A program made the translations under genes and the position numbers. From Thiococcus pfennigii (GTDB lineage Bacteria > Pseudomonadota > Gammaproteobacteria > Chromatiales > Chromatiaceae), in NCBI RefSeq assembly GCF_016583835.1, contig NZ_NRRW01000030.1:1-45329 (forward strand): a DNA stretch of 45,329 nucleotides. The letters are read 5' to 3'. Below, piece after piece: positions 16,480-24,551 of the stretch. Under the pieces are notes generated by a model. The model saw nothing but the letters and a program-made list of their open reading frames with translations, was not told the origin of the DNA and searched no databases. Positions within the stretch are counted from its first letter, which is position 1; each line of letters opens with the position of its first letter.

Positions 16480-17996
16480 CGACGGGTCTTGAGGAGTCCG
16501 TCGACCTCGGCCGGCGAGACCAGCGTGTTGGCGCAGAGGATCCCGGAGGCGGCAGCGGCCGGCACCCCCACGCCGGGGCGGGTGCTGTCGCCGACCCGGT
16601 AGAGGCCGCGGATCGGGGTGTGGCAACTCGGGAAGAGGCCGTCGGCGGCCGTGATCGCCGGGCCGTAGGTGCCCTGGTGGCGGCGCAGATAGCGGGCATG
16701 GGTCAGCGGGCTGGCGCTCAGCTCCAGCACGACGCGCTGGCGGATATCCGGGATGATCCGCTCCAGCGCCCGATAGATGGCCTCGGTGCGCTCGCGCTTG
16801 CGCGCCTCGTAGGCCTCGTCGCCGCGCTCGCAGCCCTCCCAGGCGGCCCAGGGCTCGAGCGTAAAGGCATGGACCGCGTGGTGGCCCTCCGGGGCGAGCG
16901 ACGGATCGAGGAGCGACGGGATCGAGATCACGAAGACCTTCCCCGGCACCGTGACGTCCTCGCCGTCCTCGACGACCACATGGTGGGGATGGAGCGCACC
17001 GAGGCCGTCGGCACGGATCCCCAGGTGCAGGTGCATGAAGCTCGGCGTCGTCGGGGTGCGCAGGGCCGCCGCGCGGTACTTGGCGGGCAGGTCTTCCGCG
17101 GCCAGCAGCGCGCCGGCCGTATCCCAGATCGAGGCGTTGGAGATGACGACGGGGGCCCGCAGCTCCTCACCGTCGCGCAGCCGCACGCCGCGCGCCGCGC
17201 CGCCCTCGACCAGGATCCGCTCGACGTGGGCGCGGGTGCGCAGGGTCCCGCCCCAGCGTTCGAGGGCCCGCACCAGGGCGGCGGCGATCGACTCGGTGCC
17301 GCCCTTCGGATAGTCGATGACCGACTGGTCGCGCTCGCCGAACATGATCGCGATCGCGGGGACCGGGGTCTCGCGGGCGTTGAGCGTCGTCACCAGGAAG
17401 CATTCCAGATCGATCAGGCGCCGCGCCCAGGGGTCGGCGATGTGCCGATCCGCGACCTGACCGACCGAGCTGTAGATGAGCCCGAGATGACGCATCATCC
17501 GGGGCATTGCGATCGGGTAGCGGCGCATCAGGAAGGGCACCAGCCGCTTGTCGGCGCGCAGGCCGAGGACCGGGATCGCGGAGAGGACCCGGTAGAGCTC
17601 CATGAAGCGCTGCTCGAGCGCCGCGAGCTCCTCGGCACCGCGCGGCGAGAACCGGGCGGCGGCGGCGCGATAGTCACGCCAGCGTCCGTGCACCGGGAAG
17701 GTGCCCTCGGGCAGGTGATAGAGGCTCAGCGGGTCGTACGGCACCGCCTCGAGCGACTCGCCGAGGGCCGCTAGCACCTGGCTGAGCGGGTTCAGCGAGC
17801 GCGGGTCGCCGAGGCCCCAGAACAGCGATGGACCGGCATCGAAGCGAAAGCCCTGGCGCGTGAAGCAGTGCGCCGCCCCGCCCGCGGTGCGGTGGCTCTC
17901 GCAGACGACGACCCGACGGCCGTAGCGGGCGAGCAGTCCCGCCGCGACCAGCCCACCGATCCCGCCGCCGATGACGATCACGTCCGCATCTCGCAT
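16476..17996 (-). CDS. CrtISO/CrtI-like FAD-dependent carotenoid isomerase or desaturase
   Basis: The protein is 506 aa. The N-terminal dinucleotide-binding motif VIGGGIGGLVAAGLLARYG (residues about 8-26) is followed by the phytoene-desaturase-type FAD glutamate in CESHRTAGG. The C-terminal block YRVGDSTRPGVGVPAAAASG is typical of carotenoid isomerases and desaturases and of related retinol-saturase-like oxidoreductases. In a purple sulfur bacterium it could act in carotenoid synthesis; substrate and exact reaction are not decided by the sequence. It follows dsrR on the same strand after 104 bp, where dsrS is found in Allochromatium. Its stop codon lies in MITE-like repeat A, so the last residues may have changed on insertion. 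Confidence 0.75.
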   Translation of the reverse strand: MRDADVIVIGGGIGGLVAAGLLARYGRRVVVCESHRTAGGAAHCFTRQGFRFDAGPSLFWGLGDPRSLNPLSQVLAALGESLEAVPYDPLSLYHLPEGTFPVHGRWRDYRAAAARFSPRGAEELAALEQRFMELYRVLSAIPVLGLRADKRLVPFLMRRYPIAMPRMMRHLGLIYSSVGQVADRHIADPWARRLIDLECFLVTTLNARETPVPAIAIMFGERDQSVIDYPKGGTESIAAALVRALERWGGTLRTRAHVERILVEGGAARGVRLRDGEELRAPVVISNASIWDTAGALLAAEDLPAKYRAAALRTPTTPSFMHLHLGIRADGLGALHPHHVVVEDGEDVTVPGKVFVISIPSLLDPSLAPEGHHAVHAFTLEPWAAWEGCERGDEAYEARKRERTEAIYRALERIIPDIRQRVVLELSASPLTHARYLRRHQGTYGPAITAADGLFPSCHTPIRGLYRVGDSTRPGVGVPAAAASGILCANTLVSPAEVDGLLKTRR

Positions 17997-18100
17997 GTCG
18001 ACCTCCCGGGGATTCCGCGGCCGCGCTGCGCGACCAGCGCCAGCCTGTCGTTCTCAGATGGTGGCCCGCCCGGGCGATCCTCGACCGCCCGGTCGCCGCG

Positions 18101-18424
18101 TCAGCCGGCGGCGTCGTCGCGCGGCGGGACGTAGGTCGGATCGAGCGGATTGAGAAAGATGAAGTGCTGGTGGCCGGGCTCGATCTCGACATAGTCGAGG
18201 GTCGTCTGCTCCAGCAAGGGGACCTGCTCCGGGGCCATGACGATGTCGATGCCCTCGCTCGTGAAGCGCAGATCCTCTTCGCCGACCGTATCGAAACCCA
18301 TCCGGTAGTCGATCGAGCCGTCGGCCTGGCGCGCTGCCGCCAGGCGCAGCGACAGTCCCTCGCTACCGCCCTGCCTGGCCGCCTTCAAGATCTGCTCGGC
18401 GGCCGCTGCTGTTATCTTGAACAT
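18101..18424 (-). CDS. dsrR: DsrR, IscA-like protein of the dsr operon
   Basis: The protein is 107 aa with the A-type carrier fold order (MFKITAAAAEQILKAA, then YRMGFD and LDYVEIEPGHQHFIFLNP). The three cysteines that bind Fe-S in IscA are all absent, as in Allochromatium vinosum DsrR, where the protein is needed for efficient sulfur-globule oxidation and is thought to act on dsr expression or maturation rather than as a carrier. The start has a purine-rich GAGAGCGAGTAGGC upstream. It follows dsrN after 154 bp containing GC-rich inverted repeats. Confidence 0.88.
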   Translation of the reverse strand: MFKITAAAAEQILKAARQGGSEGLSLRLAAARQADGSIDYRMGFDTVGEEDLRFTSEGIDIVMAPEQVPLLEQTTLDYVEIEPGHQHFIFLNPLDPTYVPPRDDAAG

Positions 18425-18578
18425 GCCTACTCGCTCTCTTTGGGTTCTGTCCTTGGAAGTTCGCCGTGCGGAGGCGGCGCGTCCGCGCCCCTCCCAGGGG
18501 GGATGCTAACAAAAGGACGCCTCGAAGGATCCAGGACGCCTGGCAGGGATGGCGGCCCGGGGCCACCGCGAGCCCGCC

Positions 18579-19943
18579 TCATCCGCGCGCGGCGGCGACA
18601 TAGGCCAGGAAGCGGCGCGGCCAGTCGCTGCCGCCGACGCCGCGCAGGTGGCTGTAGCAGGCCAAGACCCGCTGCTGGACGATGCCGTCGTGGCGACCGT
18701 CGAGGCCGGTCCCCCGTTCGACGGCATAGGCGTAGCGCCAGTCGGGGGCCGGCGCGACGAGCGCCGAGTGGTGGAACTCGTGGGCGCGGACCTCGCGGCC
18801 CACGGTCGCCGACCAGGGAAAGGCCTCGGTCTCGCGCAGCCGGACATAGCCATGCCCCCGTGGGCGGGCATGCATCGCGACGTCGGCCGCCAAGACGCCG
18901 CACATCGCGGCGCGCCGCTCGCCCCAGTGAAGGCCGCGGCACAGGTACATCAGGCCGCCGCACTCGGCATAGACGGGCCGGCCCGCCGCGGCGAAGTCGG
19001 CGACGGCCGCGCGCAAGACCCGGTTGGCCTCCAGGTCGGCCATCCGGCACTCGGGAAAGCCCCCGCCGATGAACAGGGCGTCGACCGGCGGCAAGTCGGC
19101 ATCGTGCAGCGGGCTGAAGTCGACGAGTTCGGCACCGGCCTCGGCGAAGGCCAGCAGGTCGTCCGGGTAATAGAAGCCGAAGACCTCATCGCGGGCGATG
19201 CCGATCCGCAACCCGGCATGGGTGCGATCCGCCGGCGCGGGGGCCGGCACCGCCGCCGGCGGGGCCGCCGTCGCGGCAACGGCCAGGATCGCCTCGACGT
19301 CGACCTGGTCGGCGACGAAGGCGCGGATCGCCTCGATCTGGGCCTCGGCCTGGCCGGCCTCGTTGACCGGGATCAGGCCCAGGTGGCGCTCGGCGATCTG
19401 GATCTCTTCGGCGCGACGCACGAGGCCCAGGACCGGAAGGTCCGTGAAGTGCTCGACGGCGCGCCGCAGGGTCCCGGCATGACGCGCGCTGCCGACCTTG
19501 TTCAGGATGACGCCGGCGATTCGCAGGTCGCGGTCGAAGGCCTGGTAGCCGAGCAGCAGCGGCGCGATGCCGCGCGCCATGCCGTGGCAGTCGACGACGA
19601 GCACGACGGGCGCGCCGAGCAGCTTGGCGAGTTCGGCGTTGCTCGTCGAACCGGCGATGTCGACGTCGTCGAAGAGGCCGACGTTGCCCTCGATCAGGCC
19701 GAGGTCGGCGCCGAGTTGGCGCGCGAACAGGGTGTGGATCTCCGCGCGCGCCATCGTGTGGAAGTCGAGGTTGAAACAGGTCTGGCCGCTCGCTTGGGCG
19801 AGCCAGAGCGGATCGATGTAGTCCGGCCCCTTCTTGAAGGGCCGCGGCGCCAGGCCGCGCCGGCGCAACTCCCGGGCGAGCCCGATCGACAGGGTCGTCT
19901 TGCCCGAGGACTTCTGGGTCGCGGCGATGTAGAGGTGGGCCAT
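18579..19943 (-). CDS. dsrN: DsrN, siroheme amidase (cobyrinic acid a,c-diamide synthase-like)
   Basis: The protein is 454 aa. The N-terminal dethiobiotin-synthetase-like ATPase part has TQKSSGKTTLS, and the C-terminal class I glutamine amidotransferase-like part has YAECGGLMYL with the Cys and a late His-containing segment (AHEFHHSAL). DsrN uses glutamine and ATP to convert siroheme into siroheme amide, the cofactor of DsrAB, in the cytoplasm. Size and gene order (dsrP-dsrN-dsrR) match Allochromatium. The CobB/CbiA alternative is made unlikely by the operon. It starts 44 bp after the dsrP stop. Confidence 0.9.
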   Translation of the reverse strand: MAHLYIAATQKSSGKTTLSIGLARELRRRGLAPRPFKKGPDYIDPLWLAQASGQTCFNLDFHTMARAEIHTLFARQLGADLGLIEGNVGLFDDVDIAGSTSNAELAKLLGAPVVLVVDCHGMARGIAPLLLGYQAFDRDLRIAGVILNKVGSARHAGTLRRAVEHFTDLPVLGLVRRAEEIQIAERHLGLIPVNEAGQAEAQIEAIRAFVADQVDVEAILAVAATAAPPAAVPAPAPADRTHAGLRIGIARDEVFGFYYPDDLLAFAEAGAELVDFSPLHDADLPPVDALFIGGGFPECRMADLEANRVLRAAVADFAAAGRPVYAECGGLMYLCRGLHWGERRAAMCGVLAADVAMHARPRGHGYVRLRETEAFPWSATVGREVRAHEFHHSALVAPAPDWRYAYAVERGTGLDGRHDGIVQQRVLACYSHLRGVGGSDWPRRFLAYVAAARG

Positions 19944-19987
19944 CGCTCACTGGCCCCCGGCGGCCCGCGCCGGGGGCGCCGCCTCGC

Positions 19988-21223
19988 TCAGGCCTTGCTT
20001 GCCCGCAGCGTCGCGTGGGGATCGACGATGTCGTCGGCGAGCGACTCGGGCAGGAATTGGAGCACCCGCACCCCGACTGCGGCGATGAACAGGGCCACGC
20101 CGACCCCGCCGACCCCGAGCAGCACCTCGGGCAACGTCGGCGCATAGGGCGCCGGCAGACCGCCGGCACCACCCGGGATCCCGGACTCCAGGACGATGTG
20201 CCCCGGGAACATCGGCATCGGATAGACCTGGCTGCCGATGATGATGACGGCCATCGCCGCCAGACCGCCGAGGATCACCAGGGTGCAGGCCGCGACGATC
20301 CAGCCGCGCTGGGCACCGAGGACGGGGTGGTAGATGATGCCGATCGGCAACAGGCCGCCGACCAGGACCCAGCCGATCCAGAAGAGCAGCGTATAGGCGC
20401 CGCCGTCGCGCAGGATCCAGGAGACCAGCCCGTAGTGCTGGGCGCCATAGACCTTGGTCAGGTGGTAGACGAGCGTGAAGTAGAGCACCCCGGCGACGAA
20501 CAGCGCGAGCAGCCGCGAGAGCCGGCGCAGCATCTGATCGCCGATCGGCCGGCCTTCCTGGGCGAACGCGAACAGGAGCACCAGGATGAAGATCGCGAGC
20601 CCATAGGCGAACGACATCAGCACGAACATCGGCGCGAGGATCGCCGTATCGTAGGCCTCGCGCGCGACGAGAAAGCCGAAGATCGAGCCAGTGCCGGTCG
20701 TCAGCGCCAGGCGCCAGAGGACCGCGAAGACCCCGACGGAGTGCGTGTACTTGTTGCCGGTGCGCTCGGCCATCGTCCACAGATAGGCGATCACGACGAC
20801 CATGAAGCCGGTGTAGAGAAAGATGTTCCAGGCGAAGATCGAGCGGAAGTTGTAGTGCGTCATCGCGACGATCAACCGATCCGGCCGACCCAGATCGAGG
20901 ACCAGCACCAGGAGCCCCCCCGTCAGCAGGGCGACGGCGAGGAGGCCCGACAACCGCCCGAGCGGCTTGTAGGCGCTGCGCCCGAAGACGCTGCCGATCG
21001 AGGCGACGTTGAGGGCGCCCGAGGCGGCGATGACGAGGAAGACCGCGAAGATGTGCGGCGTGCCCCAGACCACCGAGTTGTTCATGCCCGTGACCCAATG
21101 GCCGACATGTTCGGTGTAGAGCGCCGCCGCCGCTCCGCCGCCGATGACGGCGAGCAGGAGCGCGAGCAAGCCCCAGTAGCGGGCGGGCTCGATCCGCCAC
21201 TCCCGATAGATGATGCGTTTCAT
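19988..21223 (-). CDS. dsrP: DsrP, NrfD-like integral membrane subunit of DsrMKJOP
   Basis: The protein is 411 aa with about ten hydrophobic helices and no cofactor motif, the NrfD/PsrC type. It should exchange electrons between the periplasmic partner DsrO/DsrJ and the quinone pool. The C-terminal ~30 residues are polar. It starts 16 bp after dsrO in the same transcript and leads to dsrN. Length agrees with DsrP of purple sulfur bacteria. Confidence 0.9.
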   Translation of the reverse strand: MKRIIYREWRIEPARYWGLLALLLAVIGGGAAAALYTEHVGHWVTGMNNSVVWGTPHIFAVFLVIAASGALNVASIGSVFGRSAYKPLGRLSGLLAVALLTGGLLVLVLDLGRPDRLIVAMTHYNFRSIFAWNIFLYTGFMVVVIAYLWTMAERTGNKYTHSVGVFAVLWRLALTTGTGSIFGFLVAREAYDTAILAPMFVLMSFAYGLAIFILVLLFAFAQEGRPIGDQMLRRLSRLLALFVAGVLYFTLVYHLTKVYGAQHYGLVSWILRDGGAYTLLFWIGWVLVGGLLPIGIIYHPVLGAQRGWIVAACTLVILGGLAAMAVIIIGSQVYPMPMFPGHIVLESGIPGGAGGLPAPYAPTLPEVLLGVGGVGVALFIAAVGVRVLQFLPESLADDIVDPHATLRASKA

Positions 21224-21239
21224 CTCGACAACTCCCGCC

Positions 21240-22031
21240 CTAGAGGCCCGCGTAACGCACGCCGGTGTTGAGCTTGAGGTCCTCGCGGATCTGGCGATTG
21301 GGCTGCGCCCGCAGCGCCTGGCTCAGGGCACTGTCGGGATCCTTGAGGTCACCGAAGACGATGGCCCCGTGTCCATCCTTCGCGCAGGCCTCGGCGCAAG
21401 CGGTCGTCAACTCGCCGCGGTCGAGGCGGTGGACGCACAGGGTGCAGCTCTCGACGCAGCCCTTGCCGCGCGGCGCCCGGGTCAGCTTCTCCTCGACCTC
21501 GGCATGGATGAAGGAGCGGGCCTTGTACGGGCAGGCCATCATGCAGTAGCGGCAGCCGATGCAGGTGTGGCGATCGACCAGGACGATGCCATCGGCGCGC
21601 TTGAAGGAGGCCCCGGTCGGGCAGACGTCGACGCACGGCGGGTGCTCGCAATGCTGACAGAGGATCGGCAGGTTGCTGATGCGCCCGCTCACCTGGTCCT
21701 GGAGCTTGACCTTGCGGATCCAGGCCGAGCGCTGCTGGAGCCATTCCGCCTCGCTCTGCCCCTCGGGCTTGGCCTGGAGATCCAGGCCGTTCTCGCGGTT
21801 GCAGGCCGTCACGCAGGCGTCGCAGCCGTCGGCGCATTTGGTCGTGTCGATGAGCATGCCCCAACGGTGCGCGCTCGTCGCGCCCTCCGTGCGTCCCTCC
21901 GCGTCGCTCGACTGGGCCGTCGCGACCGTGTGCAGGAACACGCCCGGGGCGACGACCGCCGTCGTGACGCCCGCAGCCGTGCCGAGGAAGCGGCGGCGTT
22001 CTTGATCGATCTTCTCGTGCGCGTCGTTCAT
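21240..22031 (-). CDS. dsrO: DsrO, periplasmic ferredoxin-like iron-sulfur subunit
   Basis: The protein is 263 aa. A Tat signal (RRRFLGTAAG near residue 12) directs export. Cysteine clusters CADGCDACVTAC, CQHCEHPPCVDVCP, CIGCRYCMMACP and CVESCTLC/CAEAC provide the ligands of several [4Fe-4S] centres. It links DsrJ and DsrP on the periplasmic side of the DsrMKJOP complex. ATG 22031 overlaps the dsrJ stop as TGATG, implying translational coupling; a GTG three bases upstream is an alternative start. Confidence 0.92.
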   Translation of the reverse strand: MNDAHEKIDQERRRFLGTAAGVTTAVVAPGVFLHTVATAQSSDAEGRTEGATSAHRWGMLIDTTKCADGCDACVTACNRENGLDLQAKPEGQSEAEWLQQRSAWIRKVKLQDQVSGRISNLPILCQHCEHPPCVDVCPTGASFKRADGIVLVDRHTCIGCRYCMMACPYKARSFIHAEVEEKLTRAPRGKGCVESCTLCVHRLDRGELTTACAEACAKDGHGAIVFGDLKDPDSALSQALRAQPNRQIREDLKLNTGVRYAGL

Positions 22032-22462
22032 CACTGGTTGCCTTCCTCCGGCGCACGCGCGCCATGGCCCGCCGCGGGGGCCGCGTGCTCCGGGACGCCC
22101 TTATGGCACTGGAAGCAATCGAGGGTCACGGCCGCGAAGGCGTGGCAGGTCTGGCAGAACTGCCCCTTCGCCGCCACCGGGACCGGTTGCCCGTCATCGT
22201 AGCTCGCATGGCAGGCGACGCAGCCGGCGAGGCTGTACTTGATCGAGCGGATCCCGCCGTGGACCGTCGCGTCGCGCTGATGACGGATCAGCTCCATATG
22301 GTTGCGGCGCATCACATCGGTCGGCTCGACGCACTGCCCGAGTTGGGCGGCCTCGGAACCAGGTACCACGTAATTCTTGCCGAATGCCGGGGCCGCCAGG
22401 GCGCAGAGCGCCCAGAGCAGCCCGACGACGACGAGGCGGCCTCGTACCGCGGCTAGAACCAT
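22031..22462 (-). CDS. dsrJ: DsrJ, periplasmic triheme cytochrome c
   Basis: The protein is 143 aa. An N-terminal hydrophobic segment (about residues 9-27) is a Sec signal or anchor. Three heme-c motifs are present: CVACH 81-85, CQTCH 103-107 and CFQCH 116-120. Cys44 is in the position of the cysteine proposed as an unusual distal heme ligand in Allochromatium DsrJ. ATG 22462 was chosen over upstream in-frame starts because it directly precedes the signal sequence and lies 19 bp after the dsrL stop. It is part of DsrMKJOP; its role in sulfur-substrate oxidation at the periplasmic side is still debated. Confidence 0.92.
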   Translation of the reverse strand: MVLAAVRGRLVVVGLLWALCALAAPAFGKNYVVPGSEAAQLGQCVEPTDVMRRNHMELIRHQRDATVHGGIRSIKYSLAGCVACHASYDDGQPVPVAAKGQFCQTCHAFAAVTLDCFQCHKGVPEHAAPAAGHGARAPEEGNQ

Positions 22463-22481
22463 CGACGCCTCCAAGAGTCCG

Positions 22482-24443
22482 TTACTCACCCAGGCCCATC
22501 TTGATATAGCCGGTCGGGCAGACATCGGCGCAGATGTGGCAGCCGATGCACTTGTTGTAGTCCGTGTCGACATACCGCCCGGTCGTGCGCTTGTCCTTCG
22601 CCACGCGGAAGACCGCGGTCTGCGGACAGAAGATCACGCAGTTGTCGCACTCGAAGCACATCCCGCAACTCATGCAGCGCTTGGCCTCGTCGATCGCCTC
22701 GGCCTCGGTCAGGCCGATGACCCGCTCCTTGAAGTGCCCCAGCACCTCCTCGGCGCTCGGCACCTCCTCCTTGCGGAGGTTGCGCGGATGGTGGCCGAAG
22801 TGGCCGAGGAAGAGCTCGTCGTGCGGGATGACCTCGGCCGCCGAGCGGTCCTCGTAGTTGTGGATCGCCCAGTTGCCGGCCGAGGTACCGCGCAGGTCGC
22901 CACGATCGGCGACGCTGAACCACTCGGGGGCGACCTCGGCCTCGGCCATCTTGGCCAGGAGATCGAAGTGGTGGACGTCGACCTTCGGGCGTCGCTTGTG
23001 CTCGGCCTGCTTCAGGTACTCGTCGATCGACTCGACGGCGATCCAGGCCTGGCCGATCGCGGTCGTCAGCAGGTGCGGACGGATGATGTCGCCGGCGACG
23101 AAGTGGCCGGGTCGATCCGGGACCTGGAAGAACTTGTCGGCGTTGATCAGACCACGGCCGTTGTCGAGCGCCTCCAGGCCGGTGAGGTCGCCGCCCTGGC
23201 CGATCGCGGCGACGACCAGATCGGCCTCCAGGACCCGCTCGGTACCCTCGACCGGCATCGGACGGCCGTCGACCATCTGGCAGTCGGCGACCTTCAGCCC
23301 GGTGGCGCGGCCGCGCTCGTCGCGGATCAGGGCGACCGGCATGACGCCGTCGAGGATGGTCACGCCCTCCTGGAGGGCGTCGGAGACCTCGTGCTCGGCG
23401 GCGGTCATCTTGTCGCGCGTGAAGAGCGAGGTCAGCGTCACCTGGGCGCCCTCGGCGGCGGCCGCGGTGGCCGCGTCGTGGGCGACGTAGCCGTCGCGGA
23501 TCACGGTCTCCGGGAGATCCTTCTGGCCGGTCTTGGTGATATGGCCCAGGCGGCGCGCGACGGAGACGACGTCGATCGAGGTGTCGCCGCCGCCGACGCA
23601 GACCACCTTCTCGGCGGTGACCTTCATCCGGCCCTCGTTGAAGGCCTTGAGGAAGGCGACGCCCGAGACGCAGTTCGGCGTCTCGTCCCAGCCCTCGACC
23701 GGCAGGCCGCGGCCCGCCTGACAGCCGATCGCCCAGAGGACCGCGTCGAAGTCGCGCTCCAGGTCGGCGATCTGCACATCGACGCCGACCCGGGTGTTGA
23801 AGCGACAGTCGACCTGGCCCATCGCCAGGATGCGGCCGATCTCGGCATCGAGCTTGTCGCGCGGCACCCGGTAGCCGGGGATACCGTAGCGGAACATGCC
23901 ACCCAGGCCCTCGTTGGCCTCGAAGATGGTACAGGCATGGCCGCGGCGGCGCAGTTGGTAGGCCGCGGCGAGGCCGGCCGGGCCGCCGCCGATGATGGCC
24001 ACGCGCCGCCCGGTGTCGGGACCGGCCTCGAAGCCGTAGCCCTTCTCGATCGCGGTGTCGCCGATGAACTGCTCGACCGCGTTGATGCCGACGTAGTCCT
24101 CGAGCTCGTTACGGTTGCAGCCGTCCTGGCAGGGCGCGGGGCAGACCCGCCCCATCAGGGATGGGAAGGGGTTGGCCTCGGTCGAGCGGCGGAAGGCGTA
24201 CTCCTGCCAGTCGACGCCGACCGGCGGCTTCTCCTGCTGACGCACGATGGCGAGCCAACCACGGATGTCCTCGCCCGACGGACAGCTACCCTGACACGGG
24301 GGCGTCTTGTGGACGTAGGTCGGACACTTGTGGGAGGTGTCTTGGACGAAGATCTTCTGGGTCAAGGACGACCAAGATTGGTCGCCGTCACGAAAACGGC
24401 GCCAGGAGGGCTTCGTCTTCATCTCATCGCTGGAGGTCGCCAT
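22482..24443 (-). CDS. dsrL: DsrL, iron-sulfur flavoprotein NAD(P)H:acceptor oxidoreductase
   Basis: The protein is 653 aa. The N-terminal cysteine region (CPTYVHKTPPCQGSCPSGED, then CPAPCQDGCNR) binds Fe-S. Next come a GGGPAGLAAAYQLRRRG FAD domain, a GGGDTSIDV NAD(P)-binding motif and a C-terminal two-cluster ferredoxin domain (CMSCGMCFECDNCVIFCP and CIGCHICADVCP). The layout is that of the GltD/NfnB-like family. DsrL is essential for sulfur-globule oxidation in Allochromatium and couples DsrAB electrons to NAD(P). Its presence marks the oxidative pathway. It starts 108 bp after dsrK, a gap with an AT-rich palindrome. Confidence 0.93.
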   Translation of the reverse strand: MATSSDEMKTKPSWRRFRDGDQSWSSLTQKIFVQDTSHKCPTYVHKTPPCQGSCPSGEDIRGWLAIVRQQEKPPVGVDWQEYAFRRSTEANPFPSLMGRVCPAPCQDGCNRNELEDYVGINAVEQFIGDTAIEKGYGFEAGPDTGRRVAIIGGGPAGLAAAYQLRRRGHACTIFEANEGLGGMFRYGIPGYRVPRDKLDAEIGRILAMGQVDCRFNTRVGVDVQIADLERDFDAVLWAIGCQAGRGLPVEGWDETPNCVSGVAFLKAFNEGRMKVTAEKVVCVGGGDTSIDVVSVARRLGHITKTGQKDLPETVIRDGYVAHDAATAAAAEGAQVTLTSLFTRDKMTAAEHEVSDALQEGVTILDGVMPVALIRDERGRATGLKVADCQMVDGRPMPVEGTERVLEADLVVAAIGQGGDLTGLEALDNGRGLINADKFFQVPDRPGHFVAGDIIRPHLLTTAIGQAWIAVESIDEYLKQAEHKRRPKVDVHHFDLLAKMAEAEVAPEWFSVADRGDLRGTSAGNWAIHNYEDRSAAEVIPHDELFLGHFGHHPRNLRKEEVPSAEEVLGHFKERVIGLTEAEAIDEAKRCMSCGMCFECDNCVIFCPQTAVFRVAKDKRTTGRYVDTDYNKCIGCHICADVCPTGYIKMGLGE

Positions 24444-24469
24444 CGCTCACTCTCCTTACCAGTTGAACC

Positions 24470-24482
24470 CTATCATTATGAT
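24470..24482. promoter_or_regulatory. AT-rich palindrome in the dsrK-dsrL gap
   Basis: TATCATTATGATA is a perfect 13-bp palindrome around a central T. It lies 27 bp upstream of the dsrL start in an island of AT-rich sequence within GC-rich DNA. It could be an operator, an internal promoter element or an mRNA processing site; none is proven. Confidence 0.4.
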
Positions 24483-24551
24483 AATTATGCTTTTCTGCTC
24501 GCCAGGCAAGCGCTCGTACAACATCGGCACGGCCGCTCGAGCGGGCCGACT

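Noticed and set aside
18425-18578. dsrS or another small gene between dsrN and dsrR
   Set aside because: The 154-bp gap is too short for dsrS and shows only GC-rich inverted repeats.
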